In this document: one piece after another, positions 21,603 to 33,100 of the stretch
Layout of the letters: the number at the start of each line of letters is the position of its first letter
Position numbering within the stretch: the stretch's first letter is position 1
Assembly: GCA_014529385.2 (NCBI GenBank)
Contig: CM043971.1
Coordinates: forward strand, 93,032,840-93,096,839
DNA: 64,000 nt
Source: Adiantum capillus-veneris
Lineage: Eukaryota; Streptophyta; Polypodiopsida; Polypodiales; Pteridaceae
Direction of reading: 5' to 3'
The notes under the pieces: generated by a model
Database searches by the model: none
What the model was told of the DNA's origin: nothing
Seen by the model: only the letters and a program-made list of their open reading frames with translations
Position numbers and translations under genes: made by a program

Positions 21603-23250
21603 GTTTTAGAAGCCTTGATTAGAATTAAGCCTAATCAGTTTTATTAGGAAAGATCAAGGATTATGAATTTTTATGAATTTCAAATGAGAATGGGGTCTCT
21701 CTTATCTCTTGAGTCACATGGATGTGGGCTCAAGTAAGAGAATTATTGATGTGGTGAAAGGAGAGAAGCTTCCATGGGAGTGAGTGAATTTGGTTTACTT
21801 GTGCGGTTGCCTACTCCATATGTTGATAGTGTGGGTGCATTTTTACAAGAGAAGTTAGTTGTTAGTGGTAATAATCACTAGAATTGTTAGTGATACATTT
21901 ACAATGGGTAGGATGAGTTGATTTGATAAAGGAAGAGGGGTGAATTAAAAGAGAATCATTGAGATTGTGAAGCTTTGAAGAAGCTTGAACTCACCCTTGT
22001 GTAGATTGTGGAAAAAATGACCGTTGGTCTTCTTCTTCTTCTTCGCTTCTTTACGTCGCCGCCACGGTTGACCACCACGATGAAAAGAGGATTTGTTGAT
22101 GAAAAATACTCAATTTGCAGAAGTTATCATGGTTAAGATGCTGAATTTTAGATATTTTTAGGAGAGGTAAATGAAATTGTAACATAGAAGCAATAGAGAG
22201 ACATGGAGAGGGTGTATGTATGTAGAGGTTCATAAAAGAACTATAGGGATGAGAGAAAAGGGTAATGGTGAAGAGGGTGGGAGCAGCCATGGAAATTGCA
22301 GGTTTGAGTGAGGGAAGGAGAGGGAGGGATGTGTAAGAGTGAGTAGGTGTGTGGAAGGGTGAGAGAAGACTAAGGGCTACTTGTGAGAAAAGTGGGCAGA
22401 CTGGGGTCCACTCAAAAAATCATAGCTCACTGCTGGTAGCTCCAAAAATCATGAAAACATTTGAGGTGATTATTCAAAGCGTGGGCTACAGTTTCTCTTT
22501 TGACCACCACTCCAAATTCGGAGTGCAAATAGGTGCCAAAATTCTCACCAAAAAGCCTGTTTTTATGCCTGCAAAAGTCTTTTAGTACCCCCCTCCTTTG
22601 TTGAATTTGTACAATGCATCCAAGAGTGAGCCCCTCCTTTGTCATATTATAATACAAAGCATCCAAGTTGCCCTTGACTCATGCATGGAGGAGGATTATT
22701 GGTGAATAAAGAAATATATACATGGTGGGACTAGTGTATGGACTATTCATGGACTTTAGCTCAATGAGCACATGGTGTTAGAATAATGAGTAAAATTAAT
22801 AATAGAAATATGGAGGAGTTATGGATATGGAAAGATATTGGAATCATATGATATGGTCCCTCCTTGAATTATTTTGGGTGAAAGAGGAAAATGTATGTAA
22901 GTAAATAATATAATAAACGTAACCAATGAGTAGAAATCAATTTTTTGTTTTCAGGAGGGTGAGGATGAAAATGTGGGAGTGATTTGTATAAAGGAAAAAT
23001 ATGAGGTTAGAGTATGTACATATTGGCAAAAAATATAATTATGGTGTAAGAGGATGAAAGAAGGCATACACAGGTTTAATAAAACACACACCTAGATATA
23101 AATATTTAAATAAAATACCAAAATAATTATAGAATTCCCTATATTTAGGCCATATATATAATGCAATATTTACACACCAATAGGCCAACTAGCTCAGTGA
23201 CTAGCTAGTTGAGGGTTTTTAAGAAGATATGGAAAAAGCCCCCTAACTCA

Positions 23251-23757
23251 CTAGAAAGACCGCAACCGGTATTGAGACAACAACCACCTTTACCAGGAGC
23301 AAGACCAGTGGGCATTAGATATGCACCAAACTTAGAGAATCAGGAAGAACAAGCCTTAGTGCCTGTTCAAGCCTATTATGAAGAATCTGGTGCACATATG
23401 TCTCCAACTGTGTATTACCCACCAGAAGAATCCAAACAACTAGAACCATGGGGCATGATTGGGAATGTTGGAATACCAACAGTTATAAGTGCTTCTGATG
23501 AAGAGAGATACAATTTGGACACAAGAACATTGATGTTCATAGCTCATGGAGGATTAACAGGACAAAGACCATCCTATTCACAAAGGACGAATCAAATGGG
23601 ACCAAGACCAGCACTAGGACCCTGTTACAAGTGTGGAGGTGACCATCTGATGAATGTTTGTCCACATACAGAAATCATTAGAATTAACGCTTATTGCACT
23701 GAGTGTGGGGTTACTCACTTCATTGAGGATTGTTCAAAAAATCCAAACACTGTACAC
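23251..23757 (+). pseudogene. Captured gag fragment of an F-like element inside the element B LTR
   Basis: This block is absent from the other LTR and closely matches 52880-53380 of the element F gag, in plus orientation. It is open throughout and encodes the proline-rich spacer (RPQPVLRQQPPLPGARPVGI) and both zinc knuckles (CYKCGGDHLMNVC and CTECGVTHFIEDC). The junctions show no target duplication, poly-A or LTR ends, only a short shared CA and a few filler bases. That points to template switching during reverse transcription, or end-joining repair, rather than transposition. Confidence 0.85.
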
Positions 23758-23862
23758 GTCTATGTACAGTGAAATGGTAGGGATAGCCATAGTGTTTAGG
23801 TGATTTTGGTAGGGTGGGATAACTCACTATGGCAATTACGGAGAGCCGAAAAACGGCTATCA

Positions 23863-24146
23863 GTAGTATGCTATTTCGAGTATTTTGCAGGGAACTCCAC
23901 GTCTCCGACTGTAGCATTACCCACTTCTTGTGTAGTGGGTACACCTTTTGCAGAGTTGATTGTAACTTTGACACCCTTACCCCTTAGCACCTTTTGACTT
24001 ACTGGCCTTTGCACCCTTGTCCTTAGTTCCCATTGAGATTTTATTGTGGCAGCAATAAATGCATGGAAATAGGGTCCTTGCACCTTGCTTGCACCCTAAC
24101 ATACACATTGAGTATTTTCAAGTCTCCTGCCAAATCCCACTGAACT
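23863..24146. other. Short spacer between elements B and C
   Basis: A 70-codon minus frame (24083-23871, MQGPYFHAFIAATIKSQWEL) exists, but nothing supports it as a gene. The five bases left of element C's LTR (24142-24146) read GAACT. Confidence 0.35.
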
Positions 24147-25505
24147 TGTAACGTTCCAAGACCTGAACCATGGAATCTCTTTCCTTCTCGTTGTTGCAGA
24201 ATGACGTCAATGATTGTGGTGTGATTGATACCATTTCAGAGCCTCATGTGTCTCATGTGGGAGATAAAAAGCTGCCAGCCACCAAATATTCTTCTTTGAT
24301 TGAACACTTAAACATGTGTTTCCCTTCTCATTGGCATTCAGCTCAACATCGATACCCACCAAGGCCTTGCTCATCAACGCAACTCTTATCCTCTCAAGCC
24401 ATTGACCTTTAACAACTTAACACCATATTAGTGAATTTGGGTGTAGCATTTAATGGCCTAGTAATTTGTGTATAGCGGAAAATAGCATGAACATAGTGAG
24501 CATTTCATTAGAATAGATTCCTAATGAGAATAACAAGAGTGCTTGGGTGGAGAGAGAAACAAAATGCATAACACCTAGTTAGATAGCATGAACATTACTT
24601 CAAAAGAGAGAGAAATTAAGCAATTGACAATAGTTGAGGACCAGATTTGCATGGAGCCGACGGTCCCCCCTCAAAAAGGCTTTGTATTATGGTTTCGCCC
24701 ATCAAGAGAGACATTTTACAATACAATTCTTTGTGTTCCTTCAATACTAGCTGTGCAGTGAAGATGGAAACTTCAAGCACTAAGCAAAACACTTATCAAA
24801 CACAACATAGATTCCCTCATGGTCTCAGACCCAAGACCTCACACACCTTCGAAGATAGTGAGAGCTAGCGGGGTATGAGAGTAGATTGAGAGGAAGAAGG
24901 AGTAGTCTTACGAGAAAGATATACATCTCCTCAAATAATCACTCATATTAGCATAGCATAGCTTAGTAATTAGCATGGTAGAGGAGATGATCATGCATTG
25001 AAGCTTGGCTCTTGGTTGGATTTGCATCACAAAGCCAAGAGTTGTTGGTGTAGGTCTCCCTTCTCACAAGCTTGGAGTAGGTGGTAAGCTTTCCATTAAA
25101 GCTTGAGAAGGAGACAGAGAGTCTTCTTGCTTCACACATTGATTGTGTGAGTGTGTGAGTGAATAATTCCTTTGAAAAATCATCCCCCTCTCTCTCTCTC
25201 TTGGTCAACCCCCCTTGCTAATTGCTCATGCTACAGCCCTATTGGACCTCCCCAGCCTCAACCAATGGAAATTAAGCAGCATAAGTGATAGCCTTCTGAC
25301 ATGTGTCCCCCTTTACCCTTTTGTGAGAGCTTTAGGTAATTAATAAATGCAACTAAACTCTCATTGGACCCCTTTGCCTCCTGGCCAATAGGAATCAGGC
25401 AAGCCATTGGGCTACTGAATGCTCATTGGACCCCTTGAGAGAATGTGCAATAGTCTTCTAGAGAGCTTAATTCTTATTGGTTCTTTTATTAAGTGTTTTT
25501 TTGAT
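24147..25505 (-). repeat. Element C 3' LTR, distal part (left of element D)
   Basis: The left limit is inferred from TGTAACGTTCC at 24147, whose complement gives the ACA end matching the TGT start at 37495. At 25228-25505 the sequence has repeated units with ATTGGACC followed by CCAAT some 20 bases later (near 25232, 25373 and 25433). A related unit lies right of element D at 36994. These look like tandem LTR enhancer-type repeats. No gene was recognised. Confidence 0.5.
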
Positions 25506-26455
25506 TGTTGGGTCAACAACACAACATAACTCAAGTTTCGTACCAAAGTCTTATCTTTTGCGAGTTATGAAATGCTGTGGATTATGGCTATAAACGTCAT
25601 TTGTAATGAGTAGTTATTCTAGTTTCAGAAGCCGGGGTGCAATGGCACTTCCAGATTGTAAATACAAAGCCATTTGACCTTTTCAGCCCCATTTTTGGTT
25701 AAACCTAAGGTAGTCTTAGTATATAAGGTACCTAGGTCATTTTGTAAAGAAGACTTTTTATCATAATCAAAACTTTAGCGTTGCTGTCTACTGTGTGTGA
25801 GAGAGAAAGAGAGTGAGCGTGAGCTTTATCCTCTCGCTACGCCCGGCTCGCTCAACACATTGGAGATCCGACTGCACCATTGTTGTAGGCTCGAGGAGAG
25901 CTACGCGACAACACCAAGCATTCCACGCGAGACGAAGCGCACACGCCGACGCATCTACGAGCTATTTGTGGTCGTAAGTGTATCAAACGATGTCTGTTTT
26001 CTGCGTGCTAGTAGTCTATAGAATCGTGGCGACATAAGCTACACATATGTACTCATAAATTTTAGTTTCGGGCACTTTCAAAATTCTGCTCTGTCATCCT
26101 ACGCGTTTTCTGCAGATGGGTTTAGAGTGAGGGTTTTGAGTGTAGAAGCTTAGGGGCAGGTGTATCCTAGTGAGGGGATGGTGTTCCTTAAGTTTCGTAC
26201 GAATCTGGCATGATTAGGTGAGTTACCTTCCGTATGTGTGTATGTGGCTAGGTGGTGTAGTTGAGAGCAGTGAGGTTCTTGATTGTGGTTTAGTTGGCCT
26301 TCCAGAGTGTTTTATGTGTAGGATGGTCTCAGCTTGACAAGATAAAGAGATTTCCTCCGTGTGCCTATCGTGTCATCTGTGTCCTCGATTGACATTATTT
26401 TGATCTAGGTAGTGTTTGCATGCACTTCATGGGTGTGTGAGTAGCCCGTCCAACA
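25506..26455 (+). repeat. Element D 5' LTR
   Basis: Starts TGTTGGGTCAAC and ends GTCCAACA. TATA box TATATAA at 25720. Near 26093-26106 it contains GTCATCCTACGCGT, a half-site of the palindrome repeated in the leader. It is nearly identical to 35993-36949. Confidence 0.92.
25720..25726 (+). promoter_or_regulatory. TATA box of element D 5' LTR
   Basis: TATATAA, 214 bases into the LTR. It is conserved at 36214-36220 in the right LTR and corresponds in position to TATATAA at 48679 in element F. Confidence 0.55.
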
Positions 26456-26456
26456 T

Positions 26457-26475
26457 TGGCGCCGCTGCAGGGGAC
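26457..26475 (+). other. Primer-binding site of element D (tRNA-Asp type)
   Basis: TGGCGCCGCTGCAGGGGAC starts one base after the LTR end. It matches the plant tRNA-Asp type primer site used by Athila-like elements except for one or two bases. Minus-strand DNA synthesis would start here. Confidence 0.82.
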
Positions 26476-28699
26476 ACAAGGACCTAAGTAGGTTTCCTAC
26501 TAACACTCGTGTGATGGTTGCTTGATTTAGTTTCGGCTAAAGAAAGCGTTTTTCTTAAGTGGATCCGGAAGAGGATATTCCGTGATCAAGTGGATAGTGA
26601 GGAAGCGTGTGTCTTGCTGAGGGTCTTCGACTAGACAGGTTTAGTTAGGATCTGTGGATTAGAGTAGTTTTTGGTGGTCGAGTGATTTGTGAGGTGATAA
26701 AAGTGTTTACTAGTCCGTGTGTGGCAGTGAAGCGTTTTTCTACTCATAGATTGTAGGAGTAGCTTTAGGTAAGTGATCTGATTCTGATCTAGAGCTATTC
26801 AGCAATGAATTATTTGCTAAAGTGCTTGATTGCATTTGAAATCACAGAAAAGTGTGCTTTTGAGGGTAAAAATGCATTAAACAAGCTTTTGTGGATATTT
26901 TTGTATGACTGACTGATGCTCTGCATATAAAAGAGCCTTTGCAAGGGTTCTATGAAGAAAACCTACAATTCTGTAAACCTAGACATCCTACGCGTAGGAT
27001 GTCTCAAGGGGGTTCTGGAGACCAAATTTTGAAATTCTGAGTTGACCAATGTGTTCAGAGGGTAGGTTTTACCCTAGTAACATATTGACTTGAGTGTTTT
27101 TCCCTATTTTTGTTGACCAAAAGCCAAAAGGCAAAGTCAGAAAACGTAAAATTTTAGAATTTAAGGCTTAAATTGAGTGATTTTTTCATGTTTTTGCAAT
27201 TGTGAAGTATACTTGCACTTGCTGAGAGCATAAGGAAGCATCAGGGACACTTCAGTCTCAAAAAATAAGCAGTAGACATCCTACGCGTAGGATGTCTACA
27301 GGGTGATCTGGGCACTTTTTGGAAAAATCTGAGGTTACCAATGTGTTTAGAAGGTAGGTTCTACCCTATTTTCACCTGGAAAGTGGAAATTTGACCAAAT
27401 TTTGACAGATCAAAGCCAAAAGACGAGAATTGCTAGACATCCTACCCAAATTGTGTCCAAGGTCTACTTTTGAGACCAAACCATAGGATGACTCCAAAGG
27501 CATGTTCTAAATGTTGTATTGAGTGCATGTGATAAATTTCATCTCATTTGGGTCAGTGAAAGGAAGATTGAACAGACTTTAGCATTTTTGACTAAAAAAG
27601 GCAAGAATAGTTAGTTTTGGGGTCTTTTGACATCCAAACTCAAATCTAAGCATACCAGTGGGTTGCTGACATCAAGGGGAAGTTGTGGCTCAAGTTTGGG
27701 GAAATTCTAAGCACTTAGACATCCTACGCGTAGTATGTCTTCACCATGATTTAGCACTCCAAATCAACTTCTAAGCATACCACAGTGATCAGAACCTTAA
27801 GGAGAGTCTATGGTTCAAGTTTGGGTTCATTCTGGGCAAAAAGACATCCTACGTGTAGGATATCTACTGCATAATTCTGAAACCAAAATTCTAATGTGAC
27901 CATACCATGCTGTCATATAGCCTTGGATAAGCCTCCTAGGCAAATTTGGTCCAATTTGGAGTTGATTTGACTTGGGAATTCATCAGAGCAGACATCAGGC
28001 TTCTGGAACAGATTCTTGATCATTTGACCAGCCTATATGTGTCAGAATCAAAAAGTAAAAATAGTTGTGAGATTAGCACATCAAGGGGAAGCTACAGTGC
28101 AAGTTTGAACTGAAACAGAGCAAAAAGACATCCTACGCGTAGGATGTCTCAAGGCCATTTTTAGGTCCAAACCAAAATTTGAGCATACCATTGTGTTGTT
28201 GGACTTAAGGAGAGTCTCTAGACCAAATTTTGTTAAATTTTGAGCACATAGACATCCTACGCGTAGGATGTCTCTAGGCCAGTTTTAGGGTCCAACTATA
28301 CTTTTGACCATACAAAAGTGTTCACAGTGTCACACAGATCCCAAATCTTCTTTCAAAAATGAATTTGGACTCATTTTGACCATTCTAAACTGCAATTCAC
28401 TGTTTCGGCCATAACTTTCACAAACGGTATCGGATCCGAACAGTTTTTATATCAAAACGTAGCTTGAGAGCGACTCTACAGATCTTAGAGCAACCATTTA
28501 GGTCAACTTTGAAAAAAACATCGTTTGAGGCCTCAAAATTCATCCGGAAGTTAGGGGTGTCTTAAAGCGACAAATTGCGAGAATTGTGACGAAACGGTTG
28601 CGGTTTCGGACATAGTTTTGGCTTTTCCCTAACCAAAGCACTTGAACACAGTGGACTAAGTCTACTTGAACCAAGCAAAAGCTCTTAAGCCCAGAAATC
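26476..28699 (+). repeat. Element D leader with palindrome array
   Basis: Long untranslated leader between primer site and gag. A 24-base palindrome (arm AGACATCCTACG then its exact reverse complement) is perfect at 26981, 27274, 28126 and 28250. It has one mismatch at 27717, two at 27842 and only the left half at 27435. Intervals are 293, 161, 282, 125, 284 and 124. The DNA between sites is a diverged tandem repeat of about 125-145 bp, with recurring phrases such as TTAAGGAGAGTCT and CCAAATTTTG, and a degenerate site near 27990. No ORF of note. Confidence 0.9.
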
Positions 28700-30103
28700 A
28701 TGTCTACCCTAGATTCAAACGCAGCTTACACAAGCTTGGAGATCCCTACGATAGAGGAATATCCTCCCACAATGGAACTTCCAAACTTGCAATTGATGAA
28801 GATCCATCTTGTTGAGAGGGTTTGGATGATTGGTCATGAGAGTGAAGGACTATATAGATACATTGACGACAATGAGGTCAATCTTTATAGGTGCTCAGAT
28901 CCATACCTAGAAGAGATAACGGATTACAAGCTCTTATATGTCTACACATACGAAGTTGACTGTCAATGGAGATCTATAGTTGTCGCCAAGTATGGACGAG
29001 AATACAGAGTTGTAGAAAGCACAAATCCATAGACTGTACTAGAAAGAGGTGGATATTTGGTCAATGAAGGACCACAAATGCCTCCACCAAACACGAGAAT
29101 TCCTATAGGAATTCCAAGAAGAGAGCCACCAGGATTCCCTTCAAGAGCGATAACGAGAGAAGGATTGGGAGAGTCTCTGGTTAGACTTGTAGACAATCAA
29201 CAAGTTAGACCATCCCAAGTCCAGAAATGGGTAAACAGAAAATACTCCGGAGATAAAGATTTGAGAGATCACGTAACGGCTTTTAGAAGAGTGATTAGAG
29301 CAGAGGAATTTTTAGATTTTGCGACACAGTTTGCGGGATTTGGATTGACTCTAGAAGATGATGCAGCTACATGGTTCGACTCGGTGGAAAAATGGGATTT
29401 TGAGACCCTAGATGAGCTGTTTGAGGAGTTTATTGAAGAATTCTCGCCAAAAGGCATTGCTCACAACACGGCCTCGCAAATCCATAGATTCAAACAGAAA
29501 GAGGATGAATCAGTACGCAAAGCATCATTACGGCTCAAGAGATATGTTAAGCTCTGTCCGAGAGCGGAATTACCTACGCAAGCACGACTGATGTTGATCT
29601 TTATTTAGGGAATGAGACATGCGGGCCTCCAGAAGGATCTGCATATGATAAGGAGGATGACGCTAAACGAGTTGATCAAAGAAGCTCTTTATCTAGTGGA
29701 TAATTGTGAGGCATACAAAGAAAAGGACTTAAAGAGTCAAGGAGATGACACATCCTCTCAGCACAGTGTTTCATAGATAAGTGAGTCCATTGCCAAGCCA
29801 ACGGCACCTATTGATCAAGAAAAGCTTATCGACGACTTGGTCAAGAGGTTGATTCCTCTTGTAAGGTCTGATTCGGGAGAGCCGAAGTGCTGTGAAATTG
29901 AGAGAAAATGGACAACCATACAAGGGAAGAGTGCTATTATAGCATGGAAAATGCTAGGGAGAGGTATGTACAACCTGTTCCAGAAGCACCTACTCCACCT
30001 AGATACATTATGGGGAATGCGCCAGGACTAGTAGGAGTTTTAAGGCCACAGCTTGTCTTAGGACAATGTCTTAGGACAACAACCTCCGCTGCCAGGTGCT
30101 AGA
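28700..30103 (+). pseudogene. Element D Gag (decayed)
   Basis: The ATG at 28700 (MSTLDSNAAYTSLEIPTIEE) opens a frame with TAG stops at 29030, 29606 and 29774, each at a position where sense codons are expected from element F. An N-terminal domain (GLYRYIDDNEVNLYRC, LLYVYTYEVD) matches GLYKYNNGEQDLYYRC in F. The Gag core follows (RAEEFLDFATQFAGFGLTL). The frame shifts near 29930, and an 11-base direct duplication (TCTTAGGACAA) near 30055-30080 causes another shift. The continuation is the ORF at 30104. Confidence 0.8.
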
Positions 30104-33100
30104 ATGCCGGTAGACATGAGATACATGCCAATGATGGAAGCATCAAATAAACCAATGCTAGTACCAGCTACAATGTGGTATAGCAACCAAAGTGAGTACT
30201 ACCCTTCGGAGCAACAAAATGTGAGAGAAACACATGGAGTGGTGAGGCCGGTACAACCTCCACCTCTTGGGTTTCAATCGAAAGAAAGAAGGTATGAAAT
30301 GGACGAAAGGACATTGCGATTCATTGCAAATAGCGGCTTATCTAGCTCAAAGCTTGCTTATAGCCAAGAGGAAATGCTAAAAGAATCTCCTCAACCAGAA
30401 ACAGATTGTCACAAAAGTCGTGACAACCACTTGGTCAAACAATGTTCTCATACGGAGATCACTGAAGTAAATGCCTATTGTCTTGAGTGTGGCATCACTC
30501 ACTTGATCCCCGATTGCCCCAAAAAACCAAACCAAATCAAGAAAATCACGACAAATGTATTAGGGATTGTTCATCTCCCTAGTAGCTCAGAAAATGAAAA
30601 TGTTGTACCAGTTCAAGTAGTTACGAGAGCACAAGCTCAAAAGAGAGCTGATGAGAATCCAGAGACAAAGAACATGGAAAGTGACACGAGTCCAAAGACA
30701 GACGCACCAAGTCAGAAAACCAAGAGCAAACGAAAGAGTTGGAAAGCTAGAAAGACTAGGATGAAAGCACGCAAGGAACGAGAGCAAAAATCCCTAGCTG
30801 AGAAGCTTACCGAAGCTGAGGAGAAGATAAAACAACATGAGGAAAAGGAGGCACCTTCTCTTACACAGATGGTTAAATCTCTAGAAGGATCATCCACGGA
30901 TGAGAAACCGAGAAGTGCTAGTTCAGGAGGATCTGTGTTGGTAGAGAAGGTTAATGAGACATTAGATGCCCTCTTGAAAGCCTATGATATGAGGCTAAAA
31001 AAAAACCAAACCCAAGAACACAGGTGGATGACATATCCCTATGCGGAACTAGAAAAGAAAAGGTTTGAAATGTGTCAAAAAATGATTCAAATAGCCCAAG
31101 CTTTACTAGAACCACCAGTTGCAAAACCTGAGGATGTGATCCGTGTCATGCCTACACATGTAATCCCACCAAACCAGGAACTAAAAGAGCCAGATTCTAG
31201 TCATAAGCACAGACCAAACCTCAAAGACCTAGCATTAGAACCAAGGATAGTACTGAATACCACGGATAACTCTTCCGAGGGATTTCACCAAGCTGTACCT
31301 GAGGATTGTAAAGAGATAGATGGTCTTGACGAATTGTGGAAACAAGTCAGAGAAGCCAATGAAGCCGATGACCTAAGAAGACGAGTAGACAAGACTGGTG
31401 ATGAACGAGGAGTGTTTCTACCACCAATAGAGGAATTTGAGACTGGATCTCAAATGAATCTAGACGTGCGATCGTATTGGGGCAACAAAGGATCTGTACA
31501 ATCTATGGATAGTCAACCCCATTCGCTAAGAACACTACCATCCTACATGGGAGAGTACGAGACCAAGTCAGATGTGGTTGCAGTCCCATCAAAGAGACTG
31601 TCCCCCAACAAGGACATCGATTCAAAGGGACTAGTAGATATTCTATGTACCCCAGTCACCTGCACAATAATGTTAGCCGAGTTGCTCAGAATAAGACCAA
31701 ACATGTGGGCTAATGTGGGTAAATGTCTAGAGAAATTTGGTGTTAAAACCCCAATGACTCAAATCGAGGAAGGCATCAAAGAGCTTGAAATGCCTCAACT
31801 AAATACTAGGCCAGTGCCATTAAACAAGGTAGGCGAGTATTACGAGGGAGAAGATGGAAACACCACCCTTTCTATGGAATTTAATAATGTAAAAACCATG
31901 GCAATCCTAGACAGTGGAGCTGGTGTGGCCATTGCAACCAAAGAGGTTTGGAAAAAATGGGGAAAACCTGCCTTGATATCCACACGAATGACCCTGTTGC
32001 TTGCAGACGGACACAAGGAAAAGCCCCTAGGACTGCTAGAAAAAGTACTTGTTACTTCTTGTGGCATTGAATATGAACACACTTTTGTTGTTGTTGAATT
32101 TGGCAAGAAGAACAACTATGACATCATTCTGGGAAGACCATTCATGCGACAATTGAAAATGGTCCAAGATTGGGGTTATGACCATATATACCTGAGACAT
32201 ATGGAAACCATAACAAAGATAAACTTGAGAGACCATAGCTATAGGGATGTGACGAGAACACCGGTAGAGGAGTTTGATTCCGCCACAGTAGCAGGATCAG
32301 AACTTCCAGCTTGGTCAGGTAAGCCTAAAGAACTGTGGATGTGTGGAGCTTCACAATGTGGTAGCTTAAAACATGAGGAATGCATCCTAGAGCGGGTTAT
32401 AGAGGATAAGAAATATATCCCAGAACCATTTCCTGAAGAAGAGTTAGAGCCTTTTGGATGGGAACACATCTTGGCTACTCTGGACGTGTGTGCCGTGGAG
32501 GATGCTCCCACAACAAAGTTTTGTGATGAAAATGGCTATGATGTCATTCCTTATTTTGCAGTAAGTGTAATCCAGGAAAACGAAGAGAACCAGACATCAA
32601 CAAGCTCTCGAAATAAGGAGCAAACAAAGAAATGTGGAGAATCAAAAAAAGAAGAAGACGACGAGTTCTATGACTCTGTAGAACACTTCGAGCTTCAAGA
32701 AGATCAACGACCCGGGAATCAATGTCATCGCTACACGAATAAAGTGCATCAAAAGTGGATTCCAAAGTCCTCCGTGAAGACACAGCCACCACAAACATCC
32801 TCATACATGGCTCCTAATAAGGATGCAAAGACTCAGCTAGGAGGAATACGACCAGAGCAACGAGCTAACAATGCTCTAATCAATGGGCTAGAAAAGTCCT
32901 CCAAGAAACTACCACCCACGAGCAAACAGACAGTAACTTTCCACTACCAGCCAAAAAATCAAGGGAAAGTACAAGAAGTCAACCTTGCTGAGGATAGTAG
33001 CGATAGTGATGAATCTTATGACATCCCCTATCATCAACTCAGGCCATCACTATCACCAACCCCTTCAGCAACAACCATGACAGGTCAAAAGAACAGGACA

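Larger units (their letters stand above)
12187..23862 (-). mobile_element. Element B: Tat-like Ty3 LTR retrotransposon
   Basis: Complete structure on the minus strand: 5' LTR (23862-20743), primer-site-like sequence, leader with two small ORFs, gag (from 20129), protease, RT, RNase H, a second RNase H, integrase (to 14851), polypurine tract and 3' LTR (14822-12187). A second RNase H between the first RNase H and the integrase is characteristic of the Tat lineage. Several frameshifts and stops and a changed integrase catalytic residue make it non-functional. No target-site duplication can be shown because leader sequence follows the 3' LTR. The bases to the right of the 5' LTR are GTAGT. Confidence 0.88.
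20743..23862 (-). repeat. Element B 5' LTR with an internal gag insertion (3120 bp)
   Basis: Minus strand start TGATAGCCG at 23862 and end CCGCCTCA at 20743. It matches the 3' LTR apart from the longer GA tract, a missing stretch of about 45 bases and an extra 507-bp block (23251-23757) derived from an F-like gag. The TATA box is at 21593-21602. Confidence 0.87.

Noticed and set aside
24170-24412. 80-codon plus ORF near the end of the element C LTR
   Set aside because: No recognisable product and it lies within an inferred LTR.
25797-26021. 74-codon ORF MREKESERELYPLATPGSLN, repeated at 36291
   Set aside because: It is part of the element D LTR and is repeated only because the LTR is.
26981-28273. 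Regularly spaced repeats resembling a CRISPR array
   Set aside because: The spacers are related to each other, intervals are 125-290 bp, the DNA is plant, and the sites lie in a retrotransposon leader.
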